This document shows positions 22,201-35,700 of a DNA stretch of 64,000 bases, piece after piece. The notes beneath the pieces are model-generated. The model saw only the letters and a program-made list of their open reading frames with translations. It ran no database searches and was not told the DNA's origin. The position numbers and the translations under genes are program-made. This DNA comes from Siniperca chuatsi (Eukaryota; Chordata; Actinopteri; Centrarchiformes; Sinipercidae): assembly GCF_020085105.1 (NCBI RefSeq), contig NC_058047.1:17071501-17135500 (forward strand), given 5' to 3'. Each line of letters opens with the position of its first letter. The stretch's first letter is position 1.

Positions 22201-25200
22201 TGCTGCATTTCGTTTTTAATGCTGTCTGGTCCACAAGCCTTTCTTGGCTGGTGAGACTTTGTCTGTGTGGTCGATTCTTCCCAAGTAATTGGGAAATCAA
22301 GGGGTTTTTGGATGTCTTTTAATTGTTTCTTCTGTTTGGAGTTGGAATACATCTGAATCTACCGTTAACTATGTACAGGCCTAAGGCCTGACAGAGTTGC
22401 ACTATCTCCCTGCCACTTTGGTTTATTCAAGTAGTCAAGGGTGTTCTGATGGGTGATGATTGCTGTGATGAACAGGGGAGGCTGACCAAACACAAGGTTG
22501 ATGCCATGTGGGTCAGTGACATTAGGTTCAATTCCTGTTCGTCCATTCAGATCTCCAGTTAGAAGCATGTTTCCCTGGGCCTGGAAATGGGCAATCTCTG
22601 AGTGGGAAGTTTCAAAATGTCTTATTCAAAATAAGGAGAATCTACTGGGGGTATGTAAATAGCACAGAGATATAGGTCTCTGTCAGTTATGCCTAGGCTT
22701 TGATCTAATCTTAACCAAATGTGTGATTTACCCTCTTTAACTGGTGAGATCTGACGGCAAAGGTCTCCTTTAGACCACACCAAGATCCCCCCCTGATGTT
22801 CTGCCCTTTCATATGTTTTTTTTATTTTTTTATTTTATAGAGGGCACCATGACTTCATTATATCCCGGAGGACAGTGAGTTGGCAGATCATTTTGACACC
22901 ATGTTTCTGTTAACACAATTACATCAACATCTTTGATAGATTTCATGAATTCAGGGTTTCCACTCTTCAGCTCAAAGGTTGAGGAGTGGAGACCCTGAAT
23001 ATTCCAGCAGCTTATATGAAAGCTCGCTCTCGCTCTCTCTCTCTTTCTCTTTCTCTCTCCCCCCCCCCGACTTGGGTTGGTCTGCTCCAATGCCAGGAAA
23101 CACAGGCATCTACACCTTGTCAAAGCGTGCTCCGTGCATCTGAGCCTTTTCTCCCTTCCTGTGGAACTTCACAGCTCTGTGAAGTTGGACTGACATACAT
23201 TTCTGTAGATAAACAAGATTTGTTCCACTGCAAGCTAGACAGATTCCTCTGGAACTGATCGAGCAAGTAAGGCTTTTTTTTGTTCCCTCTCGACTGTGGC
23301 TGAGGAGGAAGATTGCTGCTTGTGTGTCTCTGCAGTTGAGCCTCTGGGAATAATAAGGGAATACTGCTGAGCTGGAAGCTGAGCTCAGGTCTCTTCTGGT
23401 TGCTACCGCTGTTCGCCCTTCGCTACACCGCTGCTGCCGTCGCTCGCTGTCTACCAACCACTCACTCCATAGGGACAGGATTGGCTCCCAGCTATAGCAT
23501 CGCCCCCCTCCCATCCTACCAACCTTCCCTCTTTTTTGACAGGGAGCCGTCCAGTCCAGTACACCGCAGACACCCTTTTTTACTTTCACTCCACCAGGTC
23601 TTTAACTAACCTCCTCCACCTTTCTTTCATCTCTGTCCTTCCATCTGTCTATTTGTATCCATCCCCCCCGACTGCTAACACCCCTCACACTTCACCACCA
23701 GCACCCCCCTTCACCTTCTTCTTGAGGGTCACCAGCCACAGTCCATGGGCCCCCTGGCCCTCTCACCTCCTTCATGCCCTCTTCCATGTCTGTGTTCCGA
23801 AGCTGTATGCTGTGGTTCTACAAACGGAAGGGTAAGGAGAAAACCGTGCACGACTCATGATCCGCATGCATGCCAATCCCGGGCAAAAGGATCGAGATGA
23901 GGCGTTGTTTGTTTGTCTTCTGGGATGTGCAGTTAGGGTGGAGCAGTACGTTCTGTAGCGCTCGAGGTTCAAGGACAGTTCAGAGCAGTGTGAAGTGTGT
24001 GCAGTGTACTCAATCACTCAAATGTTTGTACAGACTAGGTGTGTTATTTAGAAAAGGATGTTTGTTTTTATTGGTGTTTGTCCTGTGGTTCAGTGGTTTT
24101 GCTGGTTTGGCTAAACAATGATGTAATCCTAGTTTTTTTTTTTTTTTTTTCCTTAGGATGGCAATAATTTTTCATAGTGTTTGTCAGTGTGTAATAGCTC
24201 AAATGTCATGATGATTTGATTTATTCTGGAACTTTACATGCCACAGTTAATGTGAGTCTTTGGCATCGGCTGCAATTCCTTAGTGAGTTAACGTTGCTTT
24301 CATTTGATTTTTCAATTTTGTACGTTAAGTAGTGGGTGGATATTATATGAATCACCTGAGAGAACAGAACAGCAGCAATGTATGCAAATTATATTCTAAT
24401 TTAATGTGTTCAAATTTAAGAGCACTATTCAAAAACATTCATTAATGCAGTCAAAGAGGGAAATTCATTTCTGGCAGGGTGTAAAGCTTGCATGAAAAGG
24501 CTACACAAATAACAAAGACGTGTATTAAATATGACGATGCATTACTACAAGATATTAGCATTTGTAAAGATCATATCATATTACATATAGTACTTTTTTA
24601 GTTCAGTTAACTTATTTCCACACTGCTGATTTATCTTTGAAAGCAGCATATCCTTGCACAGGACAATCTGAATCTTTGCAGCACACTGTGATCCCGATAA
24701 TCATGTTTTTGTTTGAGAGACAACAATGAAATGTCCCCGTAAGACACATCTGCTCTCTAGATACCTAGAGGAGCAATTTACTATCTCATGGATCACTACT
24801 GGAGGAACAGGCAGAAAATTGGCACTAAATGTGTGCTGAACATGAGTTTCTGGATACATCCGCTGTTAGCTTGGATATCAAGAGATTCACAGGATGTTGG
24901 GCAGGAGGAGATTTCTCTGTTGCTGTAAAATTTGCCCTTAAAGGCAAATGTCCAAAGACCAATAACCCTGCTGATACACAGCTCATTATCAAAGTGTTTT
25001 CCGTGATATGGGGTAAAAAAACAAAAACATTTTCCTGGATTGAGCCATGATACTTCCTCTTACAGGACAGTCCAGCTCACATGTTGAAGTGTATTTCTCA
25101 GCCGGCCACCGTGCTAGCCCGGAATGCAGCTCTGTACTGTCTTTCTATTTAGAGAAGCATCCATTATTTATCAGCCCCTCTCCCCCGGCAGTGCATCAGA

Positions 25201-28200
25201 GTTGCCTGAGAGCCCTTTAGCTTCCCGTCCCCCGTCCCCCCAGCTCTCACTCATCTCCTCTTATCTATAGTAGCTATCAATCTCTCGTCTTCTCCTCCCT
25301 CTTTGTCAGGCCGCCCTGACTGCCTGGAGCATCAGTCCAGGATGAGAGACCCCCTCATGCTCCTTTATCTCCAGGGTCTTCCCTCATCTCTATCACCTGC
25401 ATTGTCTGCTCTCATCTCTTTTTAAACCTTGGTCATCATTTTTTACTACTGTGTTCTTTCAGGACTGCATCTGGACTTGTGTATTTAGTCAGAAAGATGT
25501 TCCCAAGTGCAGAGCACATGACTCAGTCAATCCAAAGCAATGCGATGTGTTCATTTTACATTTTTGCCTCAAAGTTGGAGTCCTCCTGCTAGAGCTTGTA
25601 CTGGAACATTTCATCCACTTGTCTGAAGATGGCAGGAGGAGAAAGAGAGGGGAGGGATGAATAATTCACAGAGGCCTTTTGGAGAAGGAGGAGCAGCATT
25701 ATGGGGAGAAGCTGCGATTGGAACCCCTGACCACTGAGATGGGAGAGGAATCCTTGGGTTAGGATTACACCACTGGTGCTGTTAGCTTAGTGTGTTAATT
25801 TGTCTGAACATGGTATCTCTTTGTGTGCGTGGTAATTGTACATGCTGGATATAGATATTAGCACCATTTATCTTTTGTTTACTTGTCTGTGATGGCATTT
25901 ACTGCAGTCTAGGTGACCGTAACTACCAGTAGTTTCATTTATGTACATTTAATTTCCAAACTCAAGCTGATTTCTAATGCAGTCTGCAAGATTTAAGTTA
26001 GACAGAAGAGCATCTGGAGGCACATATTATCAGGCAACAGTGGAGCAGAAGATGCTTGTCTGGTTAATAACCTGCTAAAGAAACAATTACAGAAGAGTTA
26101 AGGATGTACCATATGTTAAAGTTAGTTGCTATATGAAGCCACAACAGGTGAAAAACATGCAAAGGTTTTCAGGAATGTCCATGTTAAATTAATTTAAAAG
26201 AAGGTCACAATCTTTTATTCTGTGACTAATTTGGCAGTAGTGTGAAGTGACATATTAGAAAAATTTATCAGAGTTGCTTGCTTTACAGTTGGACAAGTAT
26301 CAGCATAAAAATGATACTGGACCAATAATACTATTACTCTTCATTTGGATATAAGCTGATGCCAGCAGTATGCCAATATATTGGTTTATATATAATAGCA
26401 CTGTTTCATTGCATTTTCAGAATGCAGTTACAGAATAAATAAAATAAAAGGGGCATTCTGCTAGTCAGATGGCAACATAATGGCAATGTGTGGCATTTTA
26501 GCTGTGAAAAACAGCTAAAATGATAAAGAGCTGTTGAGCCAAGAATTCAGTCAAATGTGTTTACACACTTCTGAAGGCTAAAGAGAAGAGAAGCAAATTG
26601 ATCACTACAGTTCGGTGAGACACTTGTAATCCTGGTTCCAAAACGTGGATATGTAATTTCAGTTATGTGTAAGGTATGTAACATTATGTAGTAAAATAAT
26701 ACCTTAGATTCTTCTTGGAGTAGTAGGTGACTGTAGATTACCTTTCAAATGTTCTCTGTATGATTGTTTAGTTTATTTCTACACTGTCAGTCTGGTACGT
26801 CACAGATAATTTTTGATTATGATGACCTTCACAGTATATTTTTTAAGTTATTAGTTGATTTTCCTCTTGGTACCGCAACTCTACCCATCATATCATCCAT
26901 ATCAGGTTTGTTTTGACATTCGGTGTTGGTGAGAGTGGTTGTATCATGTGGAGAAAAAAAATTACATCAACACAACCTTTTATCGCAAATGTATTTGTCT
27001 GGTACTGCAGCCTGACTGGGGTTATTACTGTATCTATCATGGGTCTTGAACCAATATCTGCCATGGTCTGTCTGTAATTATTAGGAGGGTGTGTGTGGAG
27101 TTAATCGGTGTGAGGTACAATACCTCCTGTTGGTGCTTGTTCTTCTTATAACCTTGGTGTGCCTCTCTGCTTTCCTCTAGCAGAGAAGCATCAGAGCCTA
27201 CAGTAATAGGATTTAGTCGGCACACCTTTCTCTGTCATGACACTTCTTAGCACCTGGCCTGTGAGACTGTGTTACACTCTTATAGGGTTGAAACAGCATC
27301 ATAAAACTCTATAGTGTTGTAAATGTCAAGTTTGTGCAGTCATAGGAGAATAAAAAAATGTAACTTAATGACTTTTAGACTTTTGCACCTTTTTTATTCC
27401 TCTATTAAATTGGATATTTGCTGCAAAACAGCACATAACAAGCCCTTTGAACCATTTTCACTGTAAAGGACCAGACAGTATTTTCACTGTGAACTAAGAA
27501 AATCATTCTCACTTCTTCTTGGGTCTGTTTTTAAATGGGCACTTTATGATTGCAAGTCTTTTTTATCCTTAGGTTGTTTTAAATATATAACTCTGCAGCT
27601 TAACAAAGGTAGTTTTTGATGACAGCCACTGTCATGACATGACTTACGGTGTGCTGCCTTATGTGATTGGCCTACTGGCCAACTGACTGACAGGCTAACA
27701 TTGTAGATTTGCTGAGTTGACTAACTACTCATACCTACCTGGGAATATAAATAATGGTTTACATGTGAGCCACAGACTAGGACAAAGATTGGATTTGCAA
27801 CACACTTCATATAGTTATAGTATTTGTTTTTGTTAAACGGCCCTGCTACTACCTCTTCTGTGTCACGAATAGAGCCAAACAACATTAGCCGCAGTAATCT
27901 GTTCCTCTGGAGAGTCTGTTTGGCTGAGAAGAAAGTGAGAGGGACGTGAGGCGCTGTCTGAGTAGATTGGCCTGCGCCTTGGCTGCCTTTTAATGTCTTT
28001 AAAAGCTTTTCTGCTGTAGCACTGCTCAGCCTCTGTGCTAGCACAGCCATTCATCTACTGTACTGTCTTGTTTCCAGCTCTATGAAAAATGACTCTTACA
28101 CAGGATATAGTTTGCCAGCTAATTCAATGGCATATATCTTATTAAGTTCTTCTTTTCACACTTTTAGAGTTATAGTTTTTTGGACTGTGGTGGCCATCAT

Positions 28201-31200
28201 CTTCACACACAGTAAAGCAGAAGCAAAGCTACTTCCCATGTAAGAACATAAAAACATTTAATACTTCGAAATACAGTCTATGAATACATACAACACTTAA
28301 AACTACAACCTGACCGGATGGATTCAGTCCTGGCTGTGTGTTGGCAGAGGACAAAATATGGTATCTCTGTGTACGCCTTTGGCATTTGTGTGTGTGTGTG
28401 TTGCATATGTCGGGGCCTGTATTGGGTCAGTGTTTAATGTCACTGGCAGTCTGTTTGTTCTGTCTTTGCTCTGAGGGTGCAGCCTCGCCCAGCTCCATTT
28501 CATACATGGACCCCAAAGCCTCAATGTGGAAAAAAAACAGGCGAGAATCAGTACTGCCTCATCACTTGGAAGGAGCTTTAATTTATCATTTTGACAATGA
28601 TCATAGAAGTATTGATTCTTTTGTTGTTGATTAACCCTTCACTATCACACATAAGACTGTGCATCAAAGAGTACTTTCCCCTACCAAAAATGTGAGTGCT
28701 TGGTCAGATTGAGTGTAATCAGATGCTGCCTGACTTAAATAATTTAAATAAAAGTTTTACTATATTTAGAAATCAATTATATGAAAGATAATTTTGTTTT
28801 GTACAGTAGCACAGGTAAATAGCTGCAAAATTTTAAACTGCTGTTTAGGCACAGACCTCACTAGCATTGCTCATTATTCTAATTTAAAGGAATAGTCATT
28901 TTGGGCAACACACTTTCTTGCATTCTTGCTGAGAGTTAGATGAGAAGATTGATACCACTCTCATGTCTGTATAGTAAATATGAAGTTAGTCAGGAGATGG
29001 TTAGCTTAGCTTAGCATAAAGACTGAATTCAGGAGGAAACAGCTAGCCTAGATCTGTCCAGGGTTATGTGCTGGACAATATCTTGGCGCAAAAACTTTCT
29101 GCAGTTCTGGGGCGCCCCGGTAGCTCACCTGGTAGAGCACGCGTCCTATGTCAAAGGCTGAGACCTTACCGCACCCCCACATTTCCTGTCTCTCTTCAGC
29201 TGTTCCTATCAAATAATGGCAAAAAGCCCCAAAAAATAATATTTTAAAATATAAAAACTTTCTGCAGTTTTGTCATCACCAAGAGGTTGCCAGGCAACAA
29301 GTGGACAGTGGAAGTGACTGCACCTGGCCAAGAAATAGTCCAGCACATAACCCCCATAACAAGACAATGTATTGTTTTTACGCTTCAGTTTTTCTATGGA
29401 TTAAACAAACAAGATATAACGTGTTATTTAGTGAGCTTTTAGAGGTGCTGCTGGGGGAATTTTATTACTGATTAAATTTTATGACCTTTTAGCCAGGCTA
29501 GCTGTTTTCCCCCTGCTTCCAGTCTTTATGATAAGCTAAGCTAACTGGCTGCTGGATGTAGCTTCATATTTTTTCAAGAGTAGTATCAATCTTCTCATCA
29601 AATTCTCGGCAATGAAGTGACTACGCGTATTTCCCAAAACGCCGAACTGTTGCTTTTTTGGAAATTTATGGGCATCTGCCATATGAAATATCCTGACACC
29701 TTTCTGCATTTGATTTTCAGCCAGCAAGGTGCGTATTACGTACTGTTTCTTTTGATTGTCTTATTGCGTCTGCGGTTTTTGATCTGTGTTGTTTACTTCA
29801 GTTGTAAAGCACATCGTTTGCCCCTCTAATATATAAAATAGGCTGTACAAATAAAGCTTATGGTTATTGTCTTATTTGTGAAACTGCATATACATATGAT
29901 TATAGATTGTTCAGTCCTGAACTTGAGTTAAGCAGAATTAAGGTATTTTAGATAAAAAGCAAACTATAATTTCTAGATGAATACATGGCGTCCATTACTG
30001 CATCACCAGTACTCATGTCATCTCAGTGTTGTTGTCTTGGTACCATTACTATGTAACACGAGTGTAATGGCTACTGATGGTGTCTGTATGGAAAACGTTG
30101 CTCACTGGGTGTGTCTGTGTGCTTCTGCCCTCAGCCCGAGATGCAGACGAGCGGGAGAAGTGGATCCACGCCTTAGAAGGAACTATCCTCCGTCACACCC
30201 TCCAACTCCAGGTATGTAACCATGCACTTGTTTGTGTAAGTGTGTGTGTGTTTCTATATGTCTGTTTGTCTAACCCATCCACTATACTTACAAGAAAAAG
30301 TCGTTTTGCTGCGGGGATTCTTGCTGTTTGTTTATGCTAATTTCTATGTCAGCATCTATGTAGGTAAAATATTTACCATCTATTTCCCTAAGCAAACAGA
30401 CTCTAATTTGTATTACCTGAAGAGTATACTGGTATAGACAGAAGTGAAGATAAATATGTTACCTAGATATCAAAGCTTTGATTGTGGGATTTTTATTTAA
30501 CCTCAGATTGCATACATTTGCATACCCTGTAAATCATGTACTATGTTACACCACAACTGATGACTTTGAAAAGGACTTCTCATGTATCTCAGGTATCTCA
30601 TGTGTCTTGCTCGTAGCTGATTTTTTATTTTTTTTTGCTCAACACAGCAGTTAAGAGTCAGTGATGAGTCTTGTCAGTAGAAATGGAAATAATGGTGACA
30701 TTCATGTCATCATAAATGGAGGATGTTATGGCAAGATATGTCTGCTTTGGACTGGTATCGAGACCGGGCTTAGTTTTGTGGAAATACTGTTTCCCTGTTT
30801 GATTTACTGCTGACCTGCTGGCAGCCTGTTTTGTCCGTTTATTTTTATGTCTCTTATTTTTTACGAGTGTTGAGACTGAGCGTGTCTCAGACAGTTCTTT
30901 TCCCTGCTCGTCCTGCCCTCCAGTTGTTTTTCTGGCCAACCTTATTTCCTGCTTTCCTTCCCTAACCCAAACCTTCCTTCTTTTTCCCCTCTCATCATCT
31001 ATGTACAGCTCTTTCCACCCATCTCCTCCTCCTCCCCCTCCTTCCTTTATTCTGCCTTCCCTCTGTGGCAAATCCTTCTGATGTGCTGCCTGCTTGCTCG
31101 GTGCACACACACATACACACACTTATGCAGTGTTAACGCTCTGCTGTCATAGCATCATGTGACCCAGCAGTAACCAATCTGAGACCTGCTTGCTCGATCA

Positions 31201-31700
31201 ACCAAACATCTGCTTCTGCTGCCTCAGCCAATCAGAGTGGCCGTTAATGCTTGTCCCTGTCAGCACTTGATGCTGCTTTGTGTGTTTTCTGTTCTGCCTG
31301 CGTGAAAGGAAGTGTGCCTTTCCTGCCAGGGGAGGGTCCTGGATTAACTCTGTCTGCCGTCATACCAAATGCTCAGCTGATAACAGCTGCCGAAGGATAT
31401 ACTGTAGCCAGACTGGCTGCACAGCTAGCTCACAGTCTGAAGGCTGCTGTGGTTTATATTGGCATACTGCAGTGGAGTGCAAGCGGAGGAGATTATTTTC
31501 TGTTTCTGTTTGGAGGGGGAGGAGGGAGAAAGGACGCTAACTTCACCAGAGCTGGTGGTTTGTTGCTGTAGGCAGAGAAAAACAGAATAACAAAGGCAGA
31601 GAAAGAGAAAACGATCTTGTGTCAGGCTAAATGGCCTGATGGGAGAGATGTACAAGGTTTAACGCAGAATGTCCATTGGAGTGAGGCACCCAGTAAGTAA

Positions 31701-31733
<33 letters not shown>

Positions 31734-32751
31734 AATGCAGTCACCACTGCACCATAGCAAGGAGAACTCTTACGGCTGCAGTGCGCTGCTGGGGCAGCAG
31801 CTTTTTAAAGTGGGTCACACTGCGTGGAAATACAAATAAAGGGGGGGGGGGTGCGAACAGACTGCTGTTTGTGGAGTCTGGGTGGTTGAGTGTTTATGTG
31901 AGACTTTGCAGGCTGCTCTAAAATATTCCTACTATGTCACAGTCACGTAAAAAAACACACAGGGATGCACAGCCTGTGTGGTGGGAGTGGATGTGCAGAT
32001 GTCTAGGAATATTTCAAGAACAGTGACAAAGTGAGCACTGACGTGGTGGTACAGTGTATTATTATAAACCAACCACCTGCCTCTGACTTTCCGCTTCCAA
32101 ACTTATCTGTCGGTAAAAAACACTTCCCCTCCATTATGTGTGTTGACAAAACATATGATATTGTTCACTACGTAATGACAGGGGCTCTGTCTTCCTTTTC
32201 GGTCCTGTTTTGTTTTCACTATGTCAGCTTAATTTTCCTGCTCTAATTTTGTTTCTTTAGATTCTTTTCACATGTATTTAGGCCTATAATGGCCAGTTGT
32301 AATGTATGGTAACACCTGTAAAAGTAAATACAATTTAATATACAATCCCTGTAGTAAATACTACCTTTTAGATGCTTAGGGTTTTGATTTAAAATGTATT
32401 CAATTGCATTATGTTGTAATGTTATTTTGTAAATACTACAATGTAGGAGGTGCAGATGGAGTTAATCCCCTCTGAATCGAGAGAGGTGAATGGCAAAATA
32501 AATGGCAACATTTCACTGTGAAATTGGAAGATTATAAGATTCACAAAGGTAGTCCACACCCTGTATTTACATAAGCACATGTAGATGTTTTGGCTTTCTA
32601 TGAATTTAGTGTTGAATGATCATGATGTAATGCCTTAGCAGAAAGATAGCAGCTGTTTTCTCAGTAAACTGGAGTGATTTTCCAGTGTAGTGTGAGTAAG
32701 CAGACAGGGCAAATTCCTCACTGGAATGACTGTGTCAATCCAGAAAAGGGT

Positions 32752-32794
<43 letters not shown>

Positions 32795-35700
32795 TTGATA
32801 CAGTATATAGACATTCACATCTGCATCAAAATTGTTTTTGATTTCGATTTTTGCTCAGGCCCTCATGTGGCCAGCTATATTTTGCAGTCACACTAACAGT
32901 GAAAGCACCTTTGATCCTTTTTGAGGAAGTTTGGTCAGTTAACTGCAGGCTTCGTGGTTGCTGTGTTAACTCAGACTTTGTTCTCTATAAAGCTAGTATG
33001 TTTTTACAGTTGAAACTTTAGCAGGTCTCAGGCCGGGGCAGCTGCTAACAACAGTGTTTGGCTGTTAATGGCTTTTCTTCACATTCCTGTGAGATCGTCT
33101 TTAGCAGGAAGAAAAACCTGCACAGACTCGGGACACACCAGGACTGTGCGACGCAGCAAATCCAAAGCAGCGGTAGAGCTTGATTTACTAACAGGGGTTC
33201 TGTTTGATTCCAACAGTCGTTATCAGTTTTACTATCACTCTCTGCTTTTTCATGTAAGTGTATGTGTTTTTCCATGTCAGAGTAACTGCTGTGTAGCAGT
33301 AAATTGCACTGACAAACGCTGTTAATTATCTTACTGATTCGTCTGGCTTGACGTAGAGGGGTTATTGTGTTGTCATTAGTGCTGGGCGTCCTTGCTATTG
33401 ACAGGCTCCAGCATTAAATATGGGGTGATATTTATTCTTGTCTTGTGTACATTTATCTGCCCAGTTTTTGGTTTTGTGTCACAGCCAACTGGATTGTTCT
33501 CAGCTCAGACAGATAGAGACAGATGCCTGGTCTTTTCTGTCCTGCCAATAGTCTAGTAATTACCTTTTAATGGATATTATGTAATGAAATTGTCTGTGCC
33601 CGAGTCTCTGTGCTTGTGTGTGTGTGTGGAGTCTTGTGTTTCTGATTCTGATGGGGCTATTAAAGCAAGCTAATTAACAAACAATACATTTGAGTGCACC
33701 TCAGTCCATTTACACACATGCTCCCCTGTCAGTAGCTAAATTTTCTCCAGCCTCGAGTTCCTTGATTCAGTTTTGTTGAAGCCTGAAATTTGCTGGCTTC
33801 CAGTCAGCCAGGCAGGCAGACAGACCTGCTGGCCTTTTATGTAGGCTAGCCTTTAAACAATAGTATTCATATCTCCCCCAGTACAGTACGCTGCTGGAAG
33901 ATTCTCCTGAACTGTTGATGTTTCTGTCCACCATTTTGTGTAACAGTTTACAAAGCTTACCTGGCCAGGAGGTGATAGAGACGAGCTCTTTTTTTTTTTA
34001 TGAATGGATAATATGTGAACAAGTGGCTTATATTATTGGTAGTGGCTGTGTATTTCACTTGGAATATGCAAATACTTGCATTGCGTTTGACATGGATTTG
34101 GTTAGGGCTGCACTAATGCTTAGCCATATTTGTTTCTCCATCCTCAGGAGGCCGAGACAGGATTTGTTCCGAGTGTTCAAGACTTTGACAAGAAGCTTGC
34201 TGAAGCTGACGCCTACCTACAAATTCTGATTGACCAGTTAAAGGTAGGATTCAATGGTGCAACACCTAACACTTGTACATTTTGAGAAATGTAGGATATC
34301 TGCCACTCACTTTTAGGTATTTGGCTAAACATCCAGAGATAATATAGTCCATTTGAAAGGAGTTTCACACAGATCAAATTATTTATTCTAAATTGCAACC
34401 TAAAAATGTTCCTAAATCTATACATTTATAATATACATGGCATGGCTTGCATTTGAATCTGAATCATTTGACCTTCCCCTCATTTCGTCTCCTGTTTTTC
34501 CTTGCTGATCTCACTCTCCTCTTTTAACAAAACAGAAGTTATTCAACGTAAATTTTGTGGAACCATGATGATAAAGCAGAAAACCATGTATTTAAAGAAG
34601 CAGCAGCATATTGTCTCAGGCAGAAAATATTAATGAAAATCTGAAAGTGTCCTTCCTTGGTGAGAAGAGCTCACTACTTGCCATCACAGTATCTCAAGCC
34701 ACATCATCTGTGCAGATTTTGTCATTTCAAGACTAATTTGACTGTGTACCCATCTTAGTTCATATTCCATCTCTCTTTTTTCCCCTCTCCATCTCTTGTT
34801 CTCTGTCACTCTCACACAGCTGTTTGATGAGAAGATCAAGGACTGCAAAGAGGATGAATCACGCAGAGTAAGTAACAGCAGTGCTGCTCTGTCCTTGTGC
34901 ATCTGCTCTCTGGTCCACTGTTCTCGCCGTCATTAGAGCCGAGGCTAACAGCAGGGGAAGCAGGCTGACACGTAGCACTGGGGAGAGAAAAATGTTAGCT
35001 GTCAGTGTGTTGCAGGTGTTTGATATGTCGCTTGTCAGTTTTAAGCCATCTTATTTTAAAAGGTTATTGCATTGGTTCAAAAATGAACAAATTATGAACT
35101 ATTTCTCAGCATTTGTATTGAGAAAGTAATTTAAGAATTGTCTTTTTATCTGAAACGCTAGGAAAACTGTTCCATATCATGCAGTATTATATGTTACTGT
35201 GACAGTGTACATACAGATTGAGCAGTTTGAGACTGACCCAGTGAAACTTGGATCTTACCAAAATGTTCAGCCATATCCTGCTACACCATATATTGTCCTC
35301 AACTGAGACTGACTTCTGATCAGAGACTGTGCTGACTATAGGGCTGCAACTAATGCTTATTTTCATTAATCGATTAATGTACAGATTATTTTCTCAATTA
35401 ATCGTTTTGTCTGCACAGCGTCACAAAATAGTGAAAAATGGCCATTATAATTTCCCAGAGCCCAAAAATTATGTCTTGTTTTGTCCAATAAACCATCTAA
35501 AACCCAAAGATACTCAGTTTACAATGTTATAAAACAGCAAATCCTCACAATTGTGAAGCTGGAACCACAAAAGGGTTCGCATTTTGCATTAATCGATTAT
35601 CAAAATAGTAGCTGATTAACTTTCTGTCGATCGATTCATTGACTAATAGTTACTAGTTGCAGCTAAAGGACTGACACAGCTCTTCATATGGCACATTAAG

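Larger units (their letters stand above)
20630..30134 (+). other. osbpl9 intron 3 (9.5 kb), main host of mobile DNA
   Basis: The largest intron of the gene. It holds a LINE fragment on the minus strand, a candidate alternative first exon and a foldback element with a nested SINE, all listed separately. Between about 23835 and 28890 I see only a poly(T) run near 24133-24150, a short perfect hairpin at 26494-26522 and unassigned AT-rich DNA. The stretch 25060-25330 is somewhat richer in C and could be a conserved element, but nothing in it is recognisable. Confidence 0.5.
30212..34147 (+). other. osbpl9 intron 4
   Basis: A 3.9-kb intron with two CA repeats and no recognised exon. Short open frames such as that near 33068-33322 do not match a family and lack a convincing donor in phase with the next exon. 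Confidence 0.5.

Noticed and set aside
29107-29180. tRNA gene
   Set aside because: The A box is present, but the B box and cloverleaf are not. The tail and target duplication show that it is a SINE.
33068-33322. Possible extra first exon of osbpl9
   Set aside because: No strong donor in the phase needed by the exon at 34148, and no known N-terminus to match.
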